Below are positions 7,273 to 14,707 of a DNA stretch of 20,130 nt, piece by piece. Under the pieces are notes generated by a model that saw only the letters and a program-made list of their open reading frames with translations, was not told the origin of the DNA and did not search any database. The position numbers and the translations under genes are program-made. This DNA comes from Acidobacteriaceae bacterium (GTDB lineage Bacteria; Acidobacteriota; Terriglobia; Terriglobales; Acidobacteriaceae), in NCBI GenBank assembly GCA_027307295.1, contig DAHUXF010000011.1, positions 1 through 20,130 on the forward strand, read 5' to 3'. The first letter of the stretch is position 1, and the number at the start of each line of letters is the position of its first letter.

Positions 7273-9069
7273 CTAATTTTTCTCGCGCTGATCGTTCTTC
7301 TCGCGATGATCAATGACCGTGCGGATCTCCGCCCCGAATCTCTCGCGCATGCGCTGCACCACCGGGTCTTCGGCGGCACGGCTGCGCGCGCTTGCACCGT
7401 TACGGGGACGGGTAGGGACAGCCGTTGCGCCGTTGCTTGCTGTTGGCGCGCCGCTGATGGCAATCACCTTGATCGGCCTGCCCGCGGCCGTGCTGGCCGC
7501 TGCATTCGCCACGCGCTTAGGTTCAGCGCCCATCATCAGATCAATCACGGCTGCAGGTTGTGAAATCGTTACCGCAAGATCATTTCCTTGCAAGGCAACG
7601 CTGCCGCCTTCCAGAGTTGAAGCCAGCATTTTGTGTCCGGCAGATTCCAGTGCGCCCAGAACATGCCCCAGCAGGACGGCTGGATCGCCGGTTGGCTCCA
7701 GCTCTTCCACTGCAACAGCAGTTGCAGCGGCTACAGCCTGAGGCTCAGCTTGCGGCGCAACCGACATTTCCGGATCAAAGCCGCGGCCCTTGCGTGCACG
7801 GTCCGCCTCAAACGGCGAAGCCACGCTCTGCCTTGGTGCAGGCGCGGCCATGGCAGGAGTACTGGACGGCAGCGCCGGCGACGGCTGGCGTAAAGTGGCA
7901 TCCGCCTTTGGCAACTCGGCAGTTCGCGGAGACTCGCCTGCCGACTGGCTCAAAATCTGCTCCAGGGGAAGAATGCGCTGGGCATGCACCAGCTTCAGGA
8001 CTCCCAGTTCAAGATGGAAACGCTGTTCTTGCCTGTAACCCAATTCGTCAAACGTGCGCAGCATGATTTGCAGGAAGCGGGCCAGGTCTTCCTCAGAGAA
8101 TTGATTGGCCACGCGCGCCACACGCTCCCGCTCGTCAGAAGAAATCTGCAGCAGCGGTGAATCCTTGCCGGCAACACGCGCCACCACGGTATTGCGCAGG
8201 AACCGCACGAGTTGCCGGGCAAAGTGAGCGGGGTTCTGACCTTCCGTCATCAGCTTGTCCAGAAGCCGCAGTGCCTGTTCACTGGAGTTGCCGGAAACGG
8301 TCGCCATCAACTCTTCCAGCACCTCTGATCCAACATTGCCCACCAGGCCGCGCACCAGTTCACCGCTGAGCGTTGAGCCGCAACAGGCAATCGCCTGGTC
8401 CATAATGGAGAGCGCGTCGCGCATGGAGCCATCTCCGGCTTCAGCCAGCATGGCCAATGCTTCACTGTCTGTATGGATATTCTCGCGGGCGGCAATATCA
8501 CCCAACTGCCGCACAATCTCATCGAACTTTACCGCATGAAAGCTAAAGTGCTGGCAGCGCGACCGGATGGTCTGCGGAATATCTTCAGCCTGCGTTGTGG
8601 CCATCATAAAGACGATATGCGGCGGCGGCTCTTCCAGGGTCTTCAGCAGAGCGTTGAACGCAGCGTCAGTGATCTGATGGGCTTCATCAAGGATATATAT
8701 CTTGTAGCGGTCGCGTGCCGGACGGTAACGGGCAGCATCGCGCAGTTCGCGAATTTCATCGATGCCACGATTGGTTGCCGCGTCAATCTCGATGACATCC
8801 ACTGCATTTCCGGCGCGGACTTCCACACAGGACTCGCAGACGCCACAAGGCTCCGGATTCGGCTTGTCCGTGGCCCGGCAGTTCAGCGCCATGGCCAGGA
8901 TGCGCGCGATCGTGGTCTTACCGATGCCCCGGTGTCCACTGAAGATATACCCATGCGCTATGCGCTGCTGCTCAATGGCGTTCTTCAGGGTCCGGGTTAC
9001 ATGCTCCTGGCCAATGACCTCAGAAAACCGCTGCGGACGATATTTGCGCGCTAAGACCTGATAACTCAT
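7273..9069 (-). CDS. dnaX: DNA polymerase III subunit gamma/tau
   Basis: DnaX is the clamp-loader ATPase of the replicative polymerase. The start at 9069 gives the near-universal N-terminus MSYQVLARKYRPQRF and 598 residues; an upstream in-frame extension has no support. Visible motifs are Walker A (GHRGIGKTT, about 45-53), the zinc cysteines 64, 75, 78 and 81 (CGVCESC is the last part), Walker B (IYILDEAHQ) and the sensor/arginine-finger region (IRSRCQHF). After domain III (about residue 365) comes a Pro/Ala-rich linker and a C-terminal domain, fitting the full-length tau form. I saw no obvious slippery sequence for a gamma frameshift. The C-terminus ends in a short repeat (REKNDQREKN). Almost no leader seems to precede the start; see the promoter entry. 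Confidence 0.96.
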   Translation of the reverse strand: MSYQVLARKYRPQRFSEVIGQEHVTRTLKNAIEQQRIAHGYIFSGHRGIGKTTIARILAMALNCRATDKPNPEPCGVCESCVEVRAGNAVDVIEIDAATNRGIDEIRELRDAARYRPARDRYKIYILDEAHQITDAAFNALLKTLEEPPPHIVFMMATTQAEDIPQTIRSRCQHFSFHAVKFDEIVRQLGDIAARENIHTDSEALAMLAEAGDGSMRDALSIMDQAIACCGSTLSGELVRGLVGNVGSEVLEELMATVSGNSSEQALRLLDKLMTEGQNPAHFARQLVRFLRNTVVARVAGKDSPLLQISSDERERVARVANQFSEEDLARFLQIMLRTFDELGYRQEQRFHLELGVLKLVHAQRILPLEQILSQSAGESPRTAELPKADATLRQPSPALPSSTPAMAAPAPRQSVASPFEADRARKGRGFDPEMSVAPQAEPQAVAAATAVAVEELEPTGDPAVLLGHVLGALESAGHKMLASTLEGGSVALQGNDLAVTISQPAAVIDLMMGAEPKRVANAAASTAAGRPIKVIAISGAPTASNGATAVPTRPRNGASARSRAAEDPVVQRMRERFGAEIRTVIDHREKNDQREKN

Positions 9070-9081
9070 GCTGAAGCTTCG

Positions 9082-9087
9082 ATTATA
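9082..9087 (-). promoter_or_regulatory. -10 element very close to the dnaX start
   Basis: On the minus strand TATAAT lies only 12 bases upstream of the dnaX ATG. A TTGAAA that could act as -35 is 20 bases further upstream (9108-9113), which is longer than the usual 16-18. A transcript starting about 7 bases after the -10 would have a leader of roughly 6 bases and no Shine-Dalgarno sequence. Confidence 0.45.
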
Positions 9088-9298
9088 CCCTTGCCGGACT
9101 GTCCGATTTTCAACAGCCGGATGAGATGTAGATTCGCGAACCGGCAACCCCTTGCTGCAGCACTTTCATCGGTCAGCAAAAGAAATTCCAGCAGCAATTT
9201 TGCCGTTGAGAGCTCCGCGAAAAACTATGTCACAGGGACACCCGACTTTCAGACCATGAATCTCACCCGTTATCCCATAGATGAAAGGTGGTGCTCTT

Positions 9299-10069
9299 AT
9301 GAATGAAGCCGCAAGCATTCATCAAGGCGACGCTCGAAGCGTTCGCAAATGGTCCAAAATGCTGAAGGGTGGCGCTATGATCGGTGGCGGCGCACTCGCC
9401 ATATTTGGGCTTAGCCGCCGCTCGAAATCCGGCATTGGAATCGCAGCAGCAGGTGGACTGCTGACCTTGATCGCCGCTAAGTCCGGGGAAAAGCGCGCGT
9501 CCATTGCCCGCAGCAGCATAGTGCTGAACAGCACTCCCCAGCAGGCATACCAGTTCTGGCGCAACTTTGAGAACCTGCCGCAGTTCATGCGCCACCTTGA
9601 ATCCGTGACCGTGCTGGACAAAAACACGTCCCGGTGGACAGCAATTGGCCCTTTAGGGAAACACATCCATTGGCAGGCAGAAATTATTTCAGACCGGGAA
9701 AATGAAGCGATTGCATGGCACTCATTGCCTGGCTCCGATGTGAACATTGACGGCCTGGTCAAATTCCAGCCCGCCCCCGGAAATCGTGGAACTATTCTGC
9801 GCGTCCATTTGCTTTACCGGCCTCCCGTTGGTGCGCTGGGACGCAGCTTTGCGAAGTTGCTTGGCAAAGACCCAGGCTTCCTGATCCAGCAAGACCTGCG
9901 CCGCTTAAAGGCCCTTATTGAAGCCGGTGAAATTCCCACCGTGGAAGGCCAGTCCCATGGCCCGCGTTCCAGCGCAGCAGCAATGGCTCGCCTGCTGAGC
10001 CCTGACAGGCCCATCCGCGGAAGAATTCGGCTGCCCGAAGCGCTGGAAGCACAAAGGAGGGTGTCATGA
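9299..10069 (+). CDS. SRPBCC (polyketide cyclase/dehydrase-like) membrane protein
   Basis: The 256-residue protein starts at the ATG with AAAGGTGG 7 bases upstream; an in-frame ATG at 9281 is less well placed. Two glycine-rich hydrophobic segments (about 22-39 and 45-60) are followed by a START-like SRPBCC domain (about 67-215). Its motifs include NSTPQQAYQFWRNFENLPQFM, HIHWQAEIISDRENEAIAWHS and GTILRVHLLYRPPVG. Proteins with this layout are grouped with cyclase/dehydrase-like proteins; the helix-grip fold binds hydrophobic ligands, but the ligand here is unknown. Its stop overlaps the start of the alcohol dehydrogenase by ATGA, so the two are made together and may act on one pathway. No promoter is obvious in the 229 bases between it and dnaX. 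Confidence 0.85.
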   Translation: MNEAASIHQGDARSVRKWSKMLKGGAMIGGGALAIFGLSRRSKSGIGIAAAGGLLTLIAAKSGEKRASIARSSIVLNSTPQQAYQFWRNFENLPQFMRHLESVTVLDKNTSRWTAIGPLGKHIHWQAEIISDRENEAIAWHSLPGSDVNIDGLVKFQPAPGNRGTILRVHLLYRPPVGALGRSFAKLLGKDPGFLIQQDLRRLKALIEAGEIPTVEGQSHGPRSSAAAMARLLSPDRPIRGRIRLPEALEAQRRVS

Positions 10070-11268
10070 AAGCAGTTTGCTGGATGGGGACAGAAAAGAT
10101 GAGCGTGGAAACCGTACCCGATCCCACTATTCTCAATCCACGCGATGCCATCGTAAAAATCACCAGCACATGTATCTGTGGGTCTGACCTGCATCTCTAC
10201 AACGGCCTGATGCCTACCATGGAACAGGGCGACATTATGGGCCACGAGTTCATGGGAGAAGTGGTGGAAGTGGGCGGAGCCATCCGTCCGGAAAAGCTTA
10301 AAGTTGGCGACCGTGTGGTAGTTCCCTTCACCATTGCCTGTGGACACTGCTTCTTCTGCCGGCAAGAGCTCTGGTCCTGCTGCGACAACTCCAATCCGAA
10401 TTACTGGATTGCAGAGAAGATGATGGGGTATTCGCCTTCAGGCCTGTTTGGCTATACGCACATGCTGGGAGGATATGCAGGCGGCCAAGCCCAATACGCA
10501 CGCGTCCCGTTTGCCGATGTTGGTCCTTTGAAAATTCCAGACGGCATTGCCGATGAAAAGGTCGTATTTCTCTCGGACATTTTCCCCACAGGTTGGATGG
10601 GAGCTGAGAACTGCAATATCAAACCCGGGGACACGGTTGCCATCTGGGGATGCGGACCGGTGGGGCAATTTGCTATTCGTAGCGCCTTCCTGCTTGGAGC
10701 CGAGAGGGTGATTGCAATAGACCGGTTCGACTACCGTTTACAACTGGCGCAGGAGGCCGGCGCTGAGATTATCAACTATGAGCAGGTAGAAGACCTGCTC
10801 CAACTCCTTAAGGACATGACTGGAAATATTGGCCCGGATTCCTGTATGGACGCTGTGGGCATGGAAGCCCATTACACCGGCCCGGTCTATGCGATTGACA
10901 GAATCAAGCAGGCCCTGCGCTTGCAACCCGACCGTCCACAGGTGCTGCGCCAATGCATTCTGGCCTGTCGCAAAGGCGGGACAGTTTCTGTCCCCGGAGT
11001 TTATGGAGGTTTCATTGATAAAATGCCTATCGGAGCTTATGTCAATAAAGGTCTTACCATGAAAACGGGCCAGACCCACATGATGCGCTATATGAAGCCC
11101 CTGCTTGATCGCGTTCAACGTGGCGAGATTGATCCAAGCTTTGTGGTGAGCCATCGCGTACCTATCGATCAGGCGCCTAAGATGTATCAGGTCTTTCGCG
11201 ACAAACAGGACCACTGCACCAAAGTTGTCCTTGATCCCTGGGCTGACGGATCAAGTATTGCAGCATAA
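10066..11268 (+). CDS. Zinc-dependent alcohol dehydrogenase, formaldehyde-dehydrogenase-like
   Basis: The 400-residue protein is a medium-chain dehydrogenase/reductase. Catalytic zinc ligands Cys38, His60 and Glu61 are in CICGSDLH and GHEFMGEV; structural zinc ligands Cys92, Cys95, Cys98 and Cys106 follow. The Rossmann nucleotide site is VAIWGCGPVGQFA, followed by an acidic residue (VIAIDR) that favours NAD. A loop of about 25 residues after the structural zinc (SNPNYWIAEKMMG and on) and the long segment ALRLQPDRPQVLRQCI are typical of the glutathione-independent formaldehyde dehydrogenase-like branch. The true substrate is not predictable. The start overlaps the SRPBCC stop by ATGA and has GGAGG nearby. 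Confidence 0.92.
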   Translation: MKAVCWMGTEKMSVETVPDPTILNPRDAIVKITSTCICGSDLHLYNGLMPTMEQGDIMGHEFMGEVVEVGGAIRPEKLKVGDRVVVPFTIACGHCFFCRQELWSCCDNSNPNYWIAEKMMGYSPSGLFGYTHMLGGYAGGQAQYARVPFADVGPLKIPDGIADEKVVFLSDIFPTGWMGAENCNIKPGDTVAIWGCGPVGQFAIRSAFLLGAERVIAIDRFDYRLQLAQEAGAEIINYEQVEDLLQLLKDMTGNIGPDSCMDAVGMEAHYTGPVYAIDRIKQALRLQPDRPQVLRQCILACRKGGTVSVPGVYGGFIDKMPIGAYVNKGLTMKTGQTHMMRYMKPLLDRVQRGEIDPSFVVSHRVPIDQAPKMYQVFRDKQDHCTKVVLDPWADGSSIAA

Positions 11269-11273
11269 CTGTG

Positions 11274-11314
11274 TCTGCCGAGCAGGCCGACGGCAGATGG
11301 TTTGTGTCGGCCTG
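11274..11314 (+). terminator. Two overlapping hairpins after the alcohol dehydrogenase gene
   Basis: TCTGCCG (11274-11280) can pair with CGGCAGA (11291-11297), and CAGGCCGA (11283-11290) can pair with TCGGCCTG (11307-11314). The two stems use interleaved sequence, so only one can form at a time. ATTAAATTT follows the second stem, a weak U tract. A terminator for the SRPBCC-dehydrogenase operon is the simplest reading. Confidence 0.45.
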
Positions 11315-11372
11315 ATTAAATTTAGCTGGTAATGATGACGTGTCGCTCCAATTTGGCTGCGAGTTATCAATG

Positions 11373-11397
11373 AAAAAGGGCGCCACCAGCGGCGCCC
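11373..11397 (-). terminator. Intrinsic terminator of the minus-strand lpt-rpoN-hpf operon
   Basis: On the minus strand a perfect 7-base GC stem, GGGCGCC / GGCGCCC, with a GCTGGT loop is followed by TTTTT (11377-11373). It begins 22 bases after the hpf stop codon. The U tract is on the minus strand only, so it serves hpf rather than the convergent alcohol dehydrogenase operon. Confidence 0.85.
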
Positions 11398-11418
11398 CTT
11401 GAATTCAGTGAAGCATGC

Positions 11419-12024
11419 TTATGGAGCTTCTATCAGTTCCATCTTGCCATCTTTTTTCCGGTGCAAAACTTTCACTCTGCCTTGCAGATCACGAAACACA
11501 AACACTTCGCGGTCGCGGAATTCTGCTTCCTTGACCGCCTCTTCCAGCGTGAGCGGCTTATATGAAACGGAATCAGAACTCTGCACTATGTGCGTTTCGG
11601 TGATCTTTACGACGCTGGGAAAGCTGTGCACTTTTACCGGGACTGCCGTTGTCAAATCGCCGCCCACGGCCACTGCCAAACTGACTTCGCTGTTTCCATC
11701 GCCCGCCTGCGCCAGTTTCTTCCGTGCCTGGCGTTTCTTGCTGATCGTGCGGGTCTTGTACTTCACCGCCTGGCGCTCAATGCGGTCCATGGCGCCATTG
11801 ATCGCCGCAGTCATCTCCGGGGCTTCAGAAAGCCCGACAATGGGTGCATGGTTGCGGACCGTGATCGTAATCTCAGCAATATGGCGCCGCTTCTCTGTGG
11901 ACAAGATCACATGCGTCTCAAAGTTGCTGCCTAGAATTTTCTGGATTTTTGTCAGCCCGTCTTCCACGTGCTTGCGGGCGATAGGAGTGATTTCAAACTG
12001 CCGGCCAGTGTATTCGACGTTCAT
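11419..12024 (-). CDS. hpf: Long-form ribosome hibernation promoting factor (HPF/RaiA)
   Basis: The 201-residue protein has the two-domain layout of long HPF. The N-terminal S30AE/RaiA fold (about 1-100, MNVEYTGRQFEITPIARKHVEDGL and on) binds the decoding region of the ribosome. After a linker, the C-terminal dimerisation domain (about 156-201) carries KPLTLEEAVKEAEFRDREVF, VFRD and HRKKDGKMELIE, matching the consensus that drives 100S ribosome dimers. A strong AGGAGGGG site lies about 5 bases before the ATG. It is 126 bases downstream of rpoN, a linkage conserved in many bacteria. The gap is large enough for an additional promoter, but I could not pick one out. Confidence 0.95.
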   Translation of the reverse strand: MNVEYTGRQFEITPIARKHVEDGLTKIQKILGSNFETHVILSTEKRRHIAEITITVRNHAPIVGLSEAPEMTAAINGAMDRIERQAVKYKTRTISKKRQARKKLAQAGDGNSEVSLAVAVGGDLTTAVPVKVHSFPSVVKITETHIVQSSDSVSYKPLTLEEAVKEAEFRDREVFVFRDLQGRVKVLHRKKDGKMELIEAP

Positions 12025-12150
12025 TGACTCCCCTCCTAGAATGGATCCACCTGAGAGTCGTCTGACTGGTGCCTGGAAGGTACGGCATCGGTACAGGCGG
12101 CTTTAATGTTGGTCCAGAGACGCTGGCATGAGTGGGGCCGCGTTTCCGGT

Positions 12151-13848
12151 TTAACTCTTTGTCCTCCTTTGATGCGTGCTGGGGATCTTCATGTCTTCAC
12201 GGTATTTGGCCACGGTGCGGCGTGTAACCTGAATGCCCTGCGACTGTAAGATGCGCGTGATCTGATCATCGGTCAGGGGATGCGCCGGATCTTCTTCTTC
12301 AATCAGCTTTTTCACGCGGCGCTTCAGGATTAAAAGGGACGTACCGGCCCCCTCCGGACCCTGCACGCTTTCTGAGAAGAAGAAGCGCAGCTCAAAAACG
12401 CCCTGGGGGGTATGCACATACTTGCTCGCCACGGCCCGGCTGACAGTGGAAGGATGCACCCCAATCTCTTCCGCAACTTCCTTAATCATCATCGGCTTTA
12501 AAGTATCAATGCCATAGTCCAGAAAGTCGCGCTGGCGGCCGATGATGGCGTAACACACTTTCAGGATGGTCTGCCGCCGCTGCTCAATGTTCTTGATCAA
12601 TTGCACCGCAGATTTATAGCGTTCTTTCACATAGGAGCGAACGTCTTTCTCCACGCCACCATCCTGGTTCAACATCTTCCGGTACGTGGGGCTCACACGG
12701 AGCTGCGGCAAATCTTCATCATTCATCAGCACCAGGTACTCATCGCCATGCTTGATGAATGCAACATCCGGCTCAATGAGCTTGGCCTCAATTTTGTTGT
12801 AACGCAGGCCGGGCTTGGGATCGAGCGTGCGGATAAACTCATGCGCCTGGATCACCGATTCCATAGGGCGCGTTATGGCTTTGGCAATTTCCTTATATTG
12901 TTTGTTTTGCAGGAAGTGGAGATGCTTATCCACCATTTTCAGCGCGTCTTCGATCACCTGATCATTTTCCGGGTCGTCCGAACCTTCCATGTCGCGCGTC
13001 TTAATCAGATATTGCAGTTGCGCCATCAGGCATTCGCGCAAATCACGCGCCGCCACGCCAACGGGATCGAAGTGCTGTATAAGAGCAATCGCTTCCCGCA
13101 AATCTTCCCGTGTGAATTGTGGAACTGGAGACAAGCCACGGTTCTTTGCAGCGGACGCCGCCAAATGGGCTGGCTCATGTGACACCACAAGCTCAAGATG
13201 CGAAGGTTCTGCGCCAAGAGGTTGGGCTGCCGCCACGGGGACCGCTGTTGGTTCACCTGCCGCCGCTACATCAACAGATATTGCGCTCTCCTCAGGTTCG
13301 GTTTGCGCTACGCCCATCAACTCATCTTCAGAAGCTGTCAGGTAGCCATCTTCATTGAGGTTGCCGATAATCAACTCAGCTGCGGCATGAACGGACGGAA
13401 GCACCGTAACCGAACCGAGTTGCCACATCAGATGGTCCGTAAGCGTACCGGGCTTGGAGAGAAAATTCTCAAAAGACGGCCGGTCAATTTCTTCCAGGTC
13501 AGCCGAGTTGCGATAGCCGGGATCAAGATAATCGCGAAAAAACGAGCCGAAATCGATTTCGTCGAAGGGGTCTTTCTTGTCCGAGTCCGGAGCAGCAGCT
13601 TCCTCTTTCTCCTTGATGTCCTTTGCGTCCTGCCGCTCATGCGCTTCCTCGCGGCCCGCCACTTCGTCCAGCAAAGGAACGGTGGAATCCAATTCTTCCA
13701 GAACGGGGTTCTCCACCATTTCAGTGTTGATCATCTCTTTCAGTTCCAGTTTGTTGAGCGCAAGCACACTCACCATCTGGACCAATCCTGGTGTCAGGAT
13801 TTGTTTCTGAGAGACCCGCAAATTCAGTTTGTTCTGGAGTAGGACCAT
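12151..13848 (-). CDS. rpoN: RNA polymerase sigma-54 factor
   Basis: Sigma-54 directs RNA polymerase to -24/-12 promoters that need AAA+ activators. Region I is recognisable (LNLRVSQKQILTPGLVQMVS), followed by an acidic region II (about 60-110). The core-binding domain includes LTDHLMWQL, NEDGYLT and HFDPVGVAARDLRECLM. The DNA-binding HTH is IKEVAEEIGVHPSTVSRAV (about 455-473), followed by VHTPQGVFELRFFF. The RpoN box is TRRTVAKYRE (542-551), with Thr in the place of the usual Ala. At 565 residues it is longer than typical (about 480), partly through an Ala/Pro-rich insertion at about 178-243 inside the core-binding domain. The ribosome binding site is weak. No convincing -24/-12 promoter was seen in the window. 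Confidence 0.96.
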   Translation of the reverse strand: MVLLQNKLNLRVSQKQILTPGLVQMVSVLALNKLELKEMINTEMVENPVLEELDSTVPLLDEVAGREEAHERQDAKDIKEKEEAAAPDSDKKDPFDEIDFGSFFRDYLDPGYRNSADLEEIDRPSFENFLSKPGTLTDHLMWQLGSVTVLPSVHAAAELIIGNLNEDGYLTASEDELMGVAQTEPEESAISVDVAAAGEPTAVPVAAAQPLGAEPSHLELVVSHEPAHLAASAAKNRGLSPVPQFTREDLREAIALIQHFDPVGVAARDLRECLMAQLQYLIKTRDMEGSDDPENDQVIEDALKMVDKHLHFLQNKQYKEIAKAITRPMESVIQAHEFIRTLDPKPGLRYNKIEAKLIEPDVAFIKHGDEYLVLMNDEDLPQLRVSPTYRKMLNQDGGVEKDVRSYVKERYKSAVQLIKNIEQRRQTILKVCYAIIGRQRDFLDYGIDTLKPMMIKEVAEEIGVHPSTVSRAVASKYVHTPQGVFELRFFFSESVQGPEGAGTSLLILKRRVKKLIEEEDPAHPLTDDQITRILQSQGIQVTRRTVAKYREDMKIPSTHQRRTKS

Positions 13849-13880
13849 CCGGCTTCTTTTTTGAATTCTACTATTTCATT

Positions 13881-13954
13881 CATGAACAGAACATGAAAGA
13901 GTACCGTCGTAATTATTTATTTTCTTATCATCTCTTGTTACACATGTCTTGTTA
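13881..13954 (-). promoter_or_regulatory. AT-rich leader of rpoN with two pairs of direct repeats
   Basis: The 130 bases between lptB and rpoN are much more AT-rich than the flanking genes. They contain CATGAA twice, 11 bases apart (13881-13886, 13892-13897), and CTTGTTA twice, 14 bases apart (13934-13940, 13948-13954), as read on the plus strand. Spacing near one helical turn fits a protein-binding site, and an internal promoter for rpoN is plausible. No hexamer pair is convincing. Confidence 0.35.
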
Positions 13955-13978
13955 AGGACAACGCTCACAAATAATTCC

Positions 13979-14707
13979 TTAAACAAAAGAAAAACTTTCT
14001 CCCAGATAGACGCGCTTCACCTCCGGATCATTACCCAACTGTTCCGGAGTTCCAGTGCGGAAAATGCGGCCTTCGTTAATGATGTAGGCCCGGTCGGTCA
14101 CGGACAGTGTTTCCCGGACATTATGGTCGGTAATTAACACTCCGATCCCGCTTCCTTTCAGGTCAAAAATGATTTTCTGCAGATCGAGAACTGCAATAGG
14201 ATCGATCCCGGAAAAAGGCTCATCCAGCAAAATAAATTTTGGCGCAATGCAAAGGGCCCGGGCGATCTCCACGCGCCGGCGTTCGCCGCCGGAAAGCGCA
14301 TAGCCCATGTTATTGCGAATATGTCCGAGCCCCAATTCATCAATAAGTTGATCGCGTTTACGGCGCCGGTCCTGCCATGAGATAGGCTGGACTTCCAGCA
14401 CCGCCATAATGTTTTCTTCCACCGTCAACTTGCGAAAGACGGAGGGCTCTTGCGGCAGATAACTGATTCCATAATTCCTCGCCCGTAAATACATGGGCAC
14501 GTTGGAAATGTCCTGCCCATCCACCAGGACGCGGCCGCTATCCGGGGGCACCAGTCCTACGGTTATGTAAAAAGTTGTTGTTTTACCAGCGCCATTTGGC
14601 CCGAGCAAACCTACTACTTCCGCCTGATTAATATGAAGATTGACGCCATTGACCACCCTGCGCCCGCGGTACGATTTCGCGATTTCGTCCGTTGCCAGGG
14701 TCTGCAT
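13979..14707 (-). CDS. lptB: Lipopolysaccharide export ABC transporter ATPase LptB
   Basis: LptB powers the extraction of lipopolysaccharide from the inner membrane through LptF/LptG. The 242-residue protein has Walker A GPNGAGKT (36-43), Q-loop (YLPQEPSVFRKLTVEENI), ABC signature LSGGERRRVEIARAL, Walker B FILLDEPFSGIDP and the switch His in LITDHNVRETL. The close match to the LptB subgroup, with the short C-terminus ending near KRVYLGESF, separates it from amino-acid and lipid transporters. The ATG directly abuts the TAA of the upstream lptC/lptA gene, so translation is likely coupled. LptF and LptG are not in the window. Confidence 0.95.
   Translation of the reverse strand: MQTLATDEIAKSYRGRRVVNGVNLHINQAEVVGLLGPNGAGKTTTFYITVGLVPPDSGRVLVDGQDISNVPMYLRARNYGISYLPQEPSVFRKLTVEENIMAVLEVQPISWQDRRRKRDQLIDELGLGHIRNNMGYALSGGERRRVEIARALCIAPKFILLDEPFSGIDPIAVLDLQKIIFDLKGSGIGVLITDHNVRETLSVTDRAYIINEGRIFRTGTPEQLGNDPEVKRVYLGESFSFV

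Noticed and set aside
7273..9069. Programmed frameshift in dnaX to make a short gamma form
   Set aside because: I could not find an A AAA AAG-type slippery sequence followed by a hairpin in the expected region.
9070..9147. Upstream in-frame extension of dnaX
   Set aside because: It adds 26 residues before the conserved MSYQVLARKYRP start and crosses the candidate promoter.
9140..9160. Possible sigma-54 promoter (GGCAACCCCTTGCT) in the gap before the SRPBCC gene
   Set aside because: GG and GC are 9 bases apart rather than 10, and the -24 element lacks the leading T; the fit is too weak, even though rpoN is nearby.
11399..12106. 235-codon open frame on the plus strand opposite hpf
   Set aside because: It covers the strongly supported hpf gene and its terminator; the product is Ser/Thr-rich with no motif, as expected from a shadow frame.
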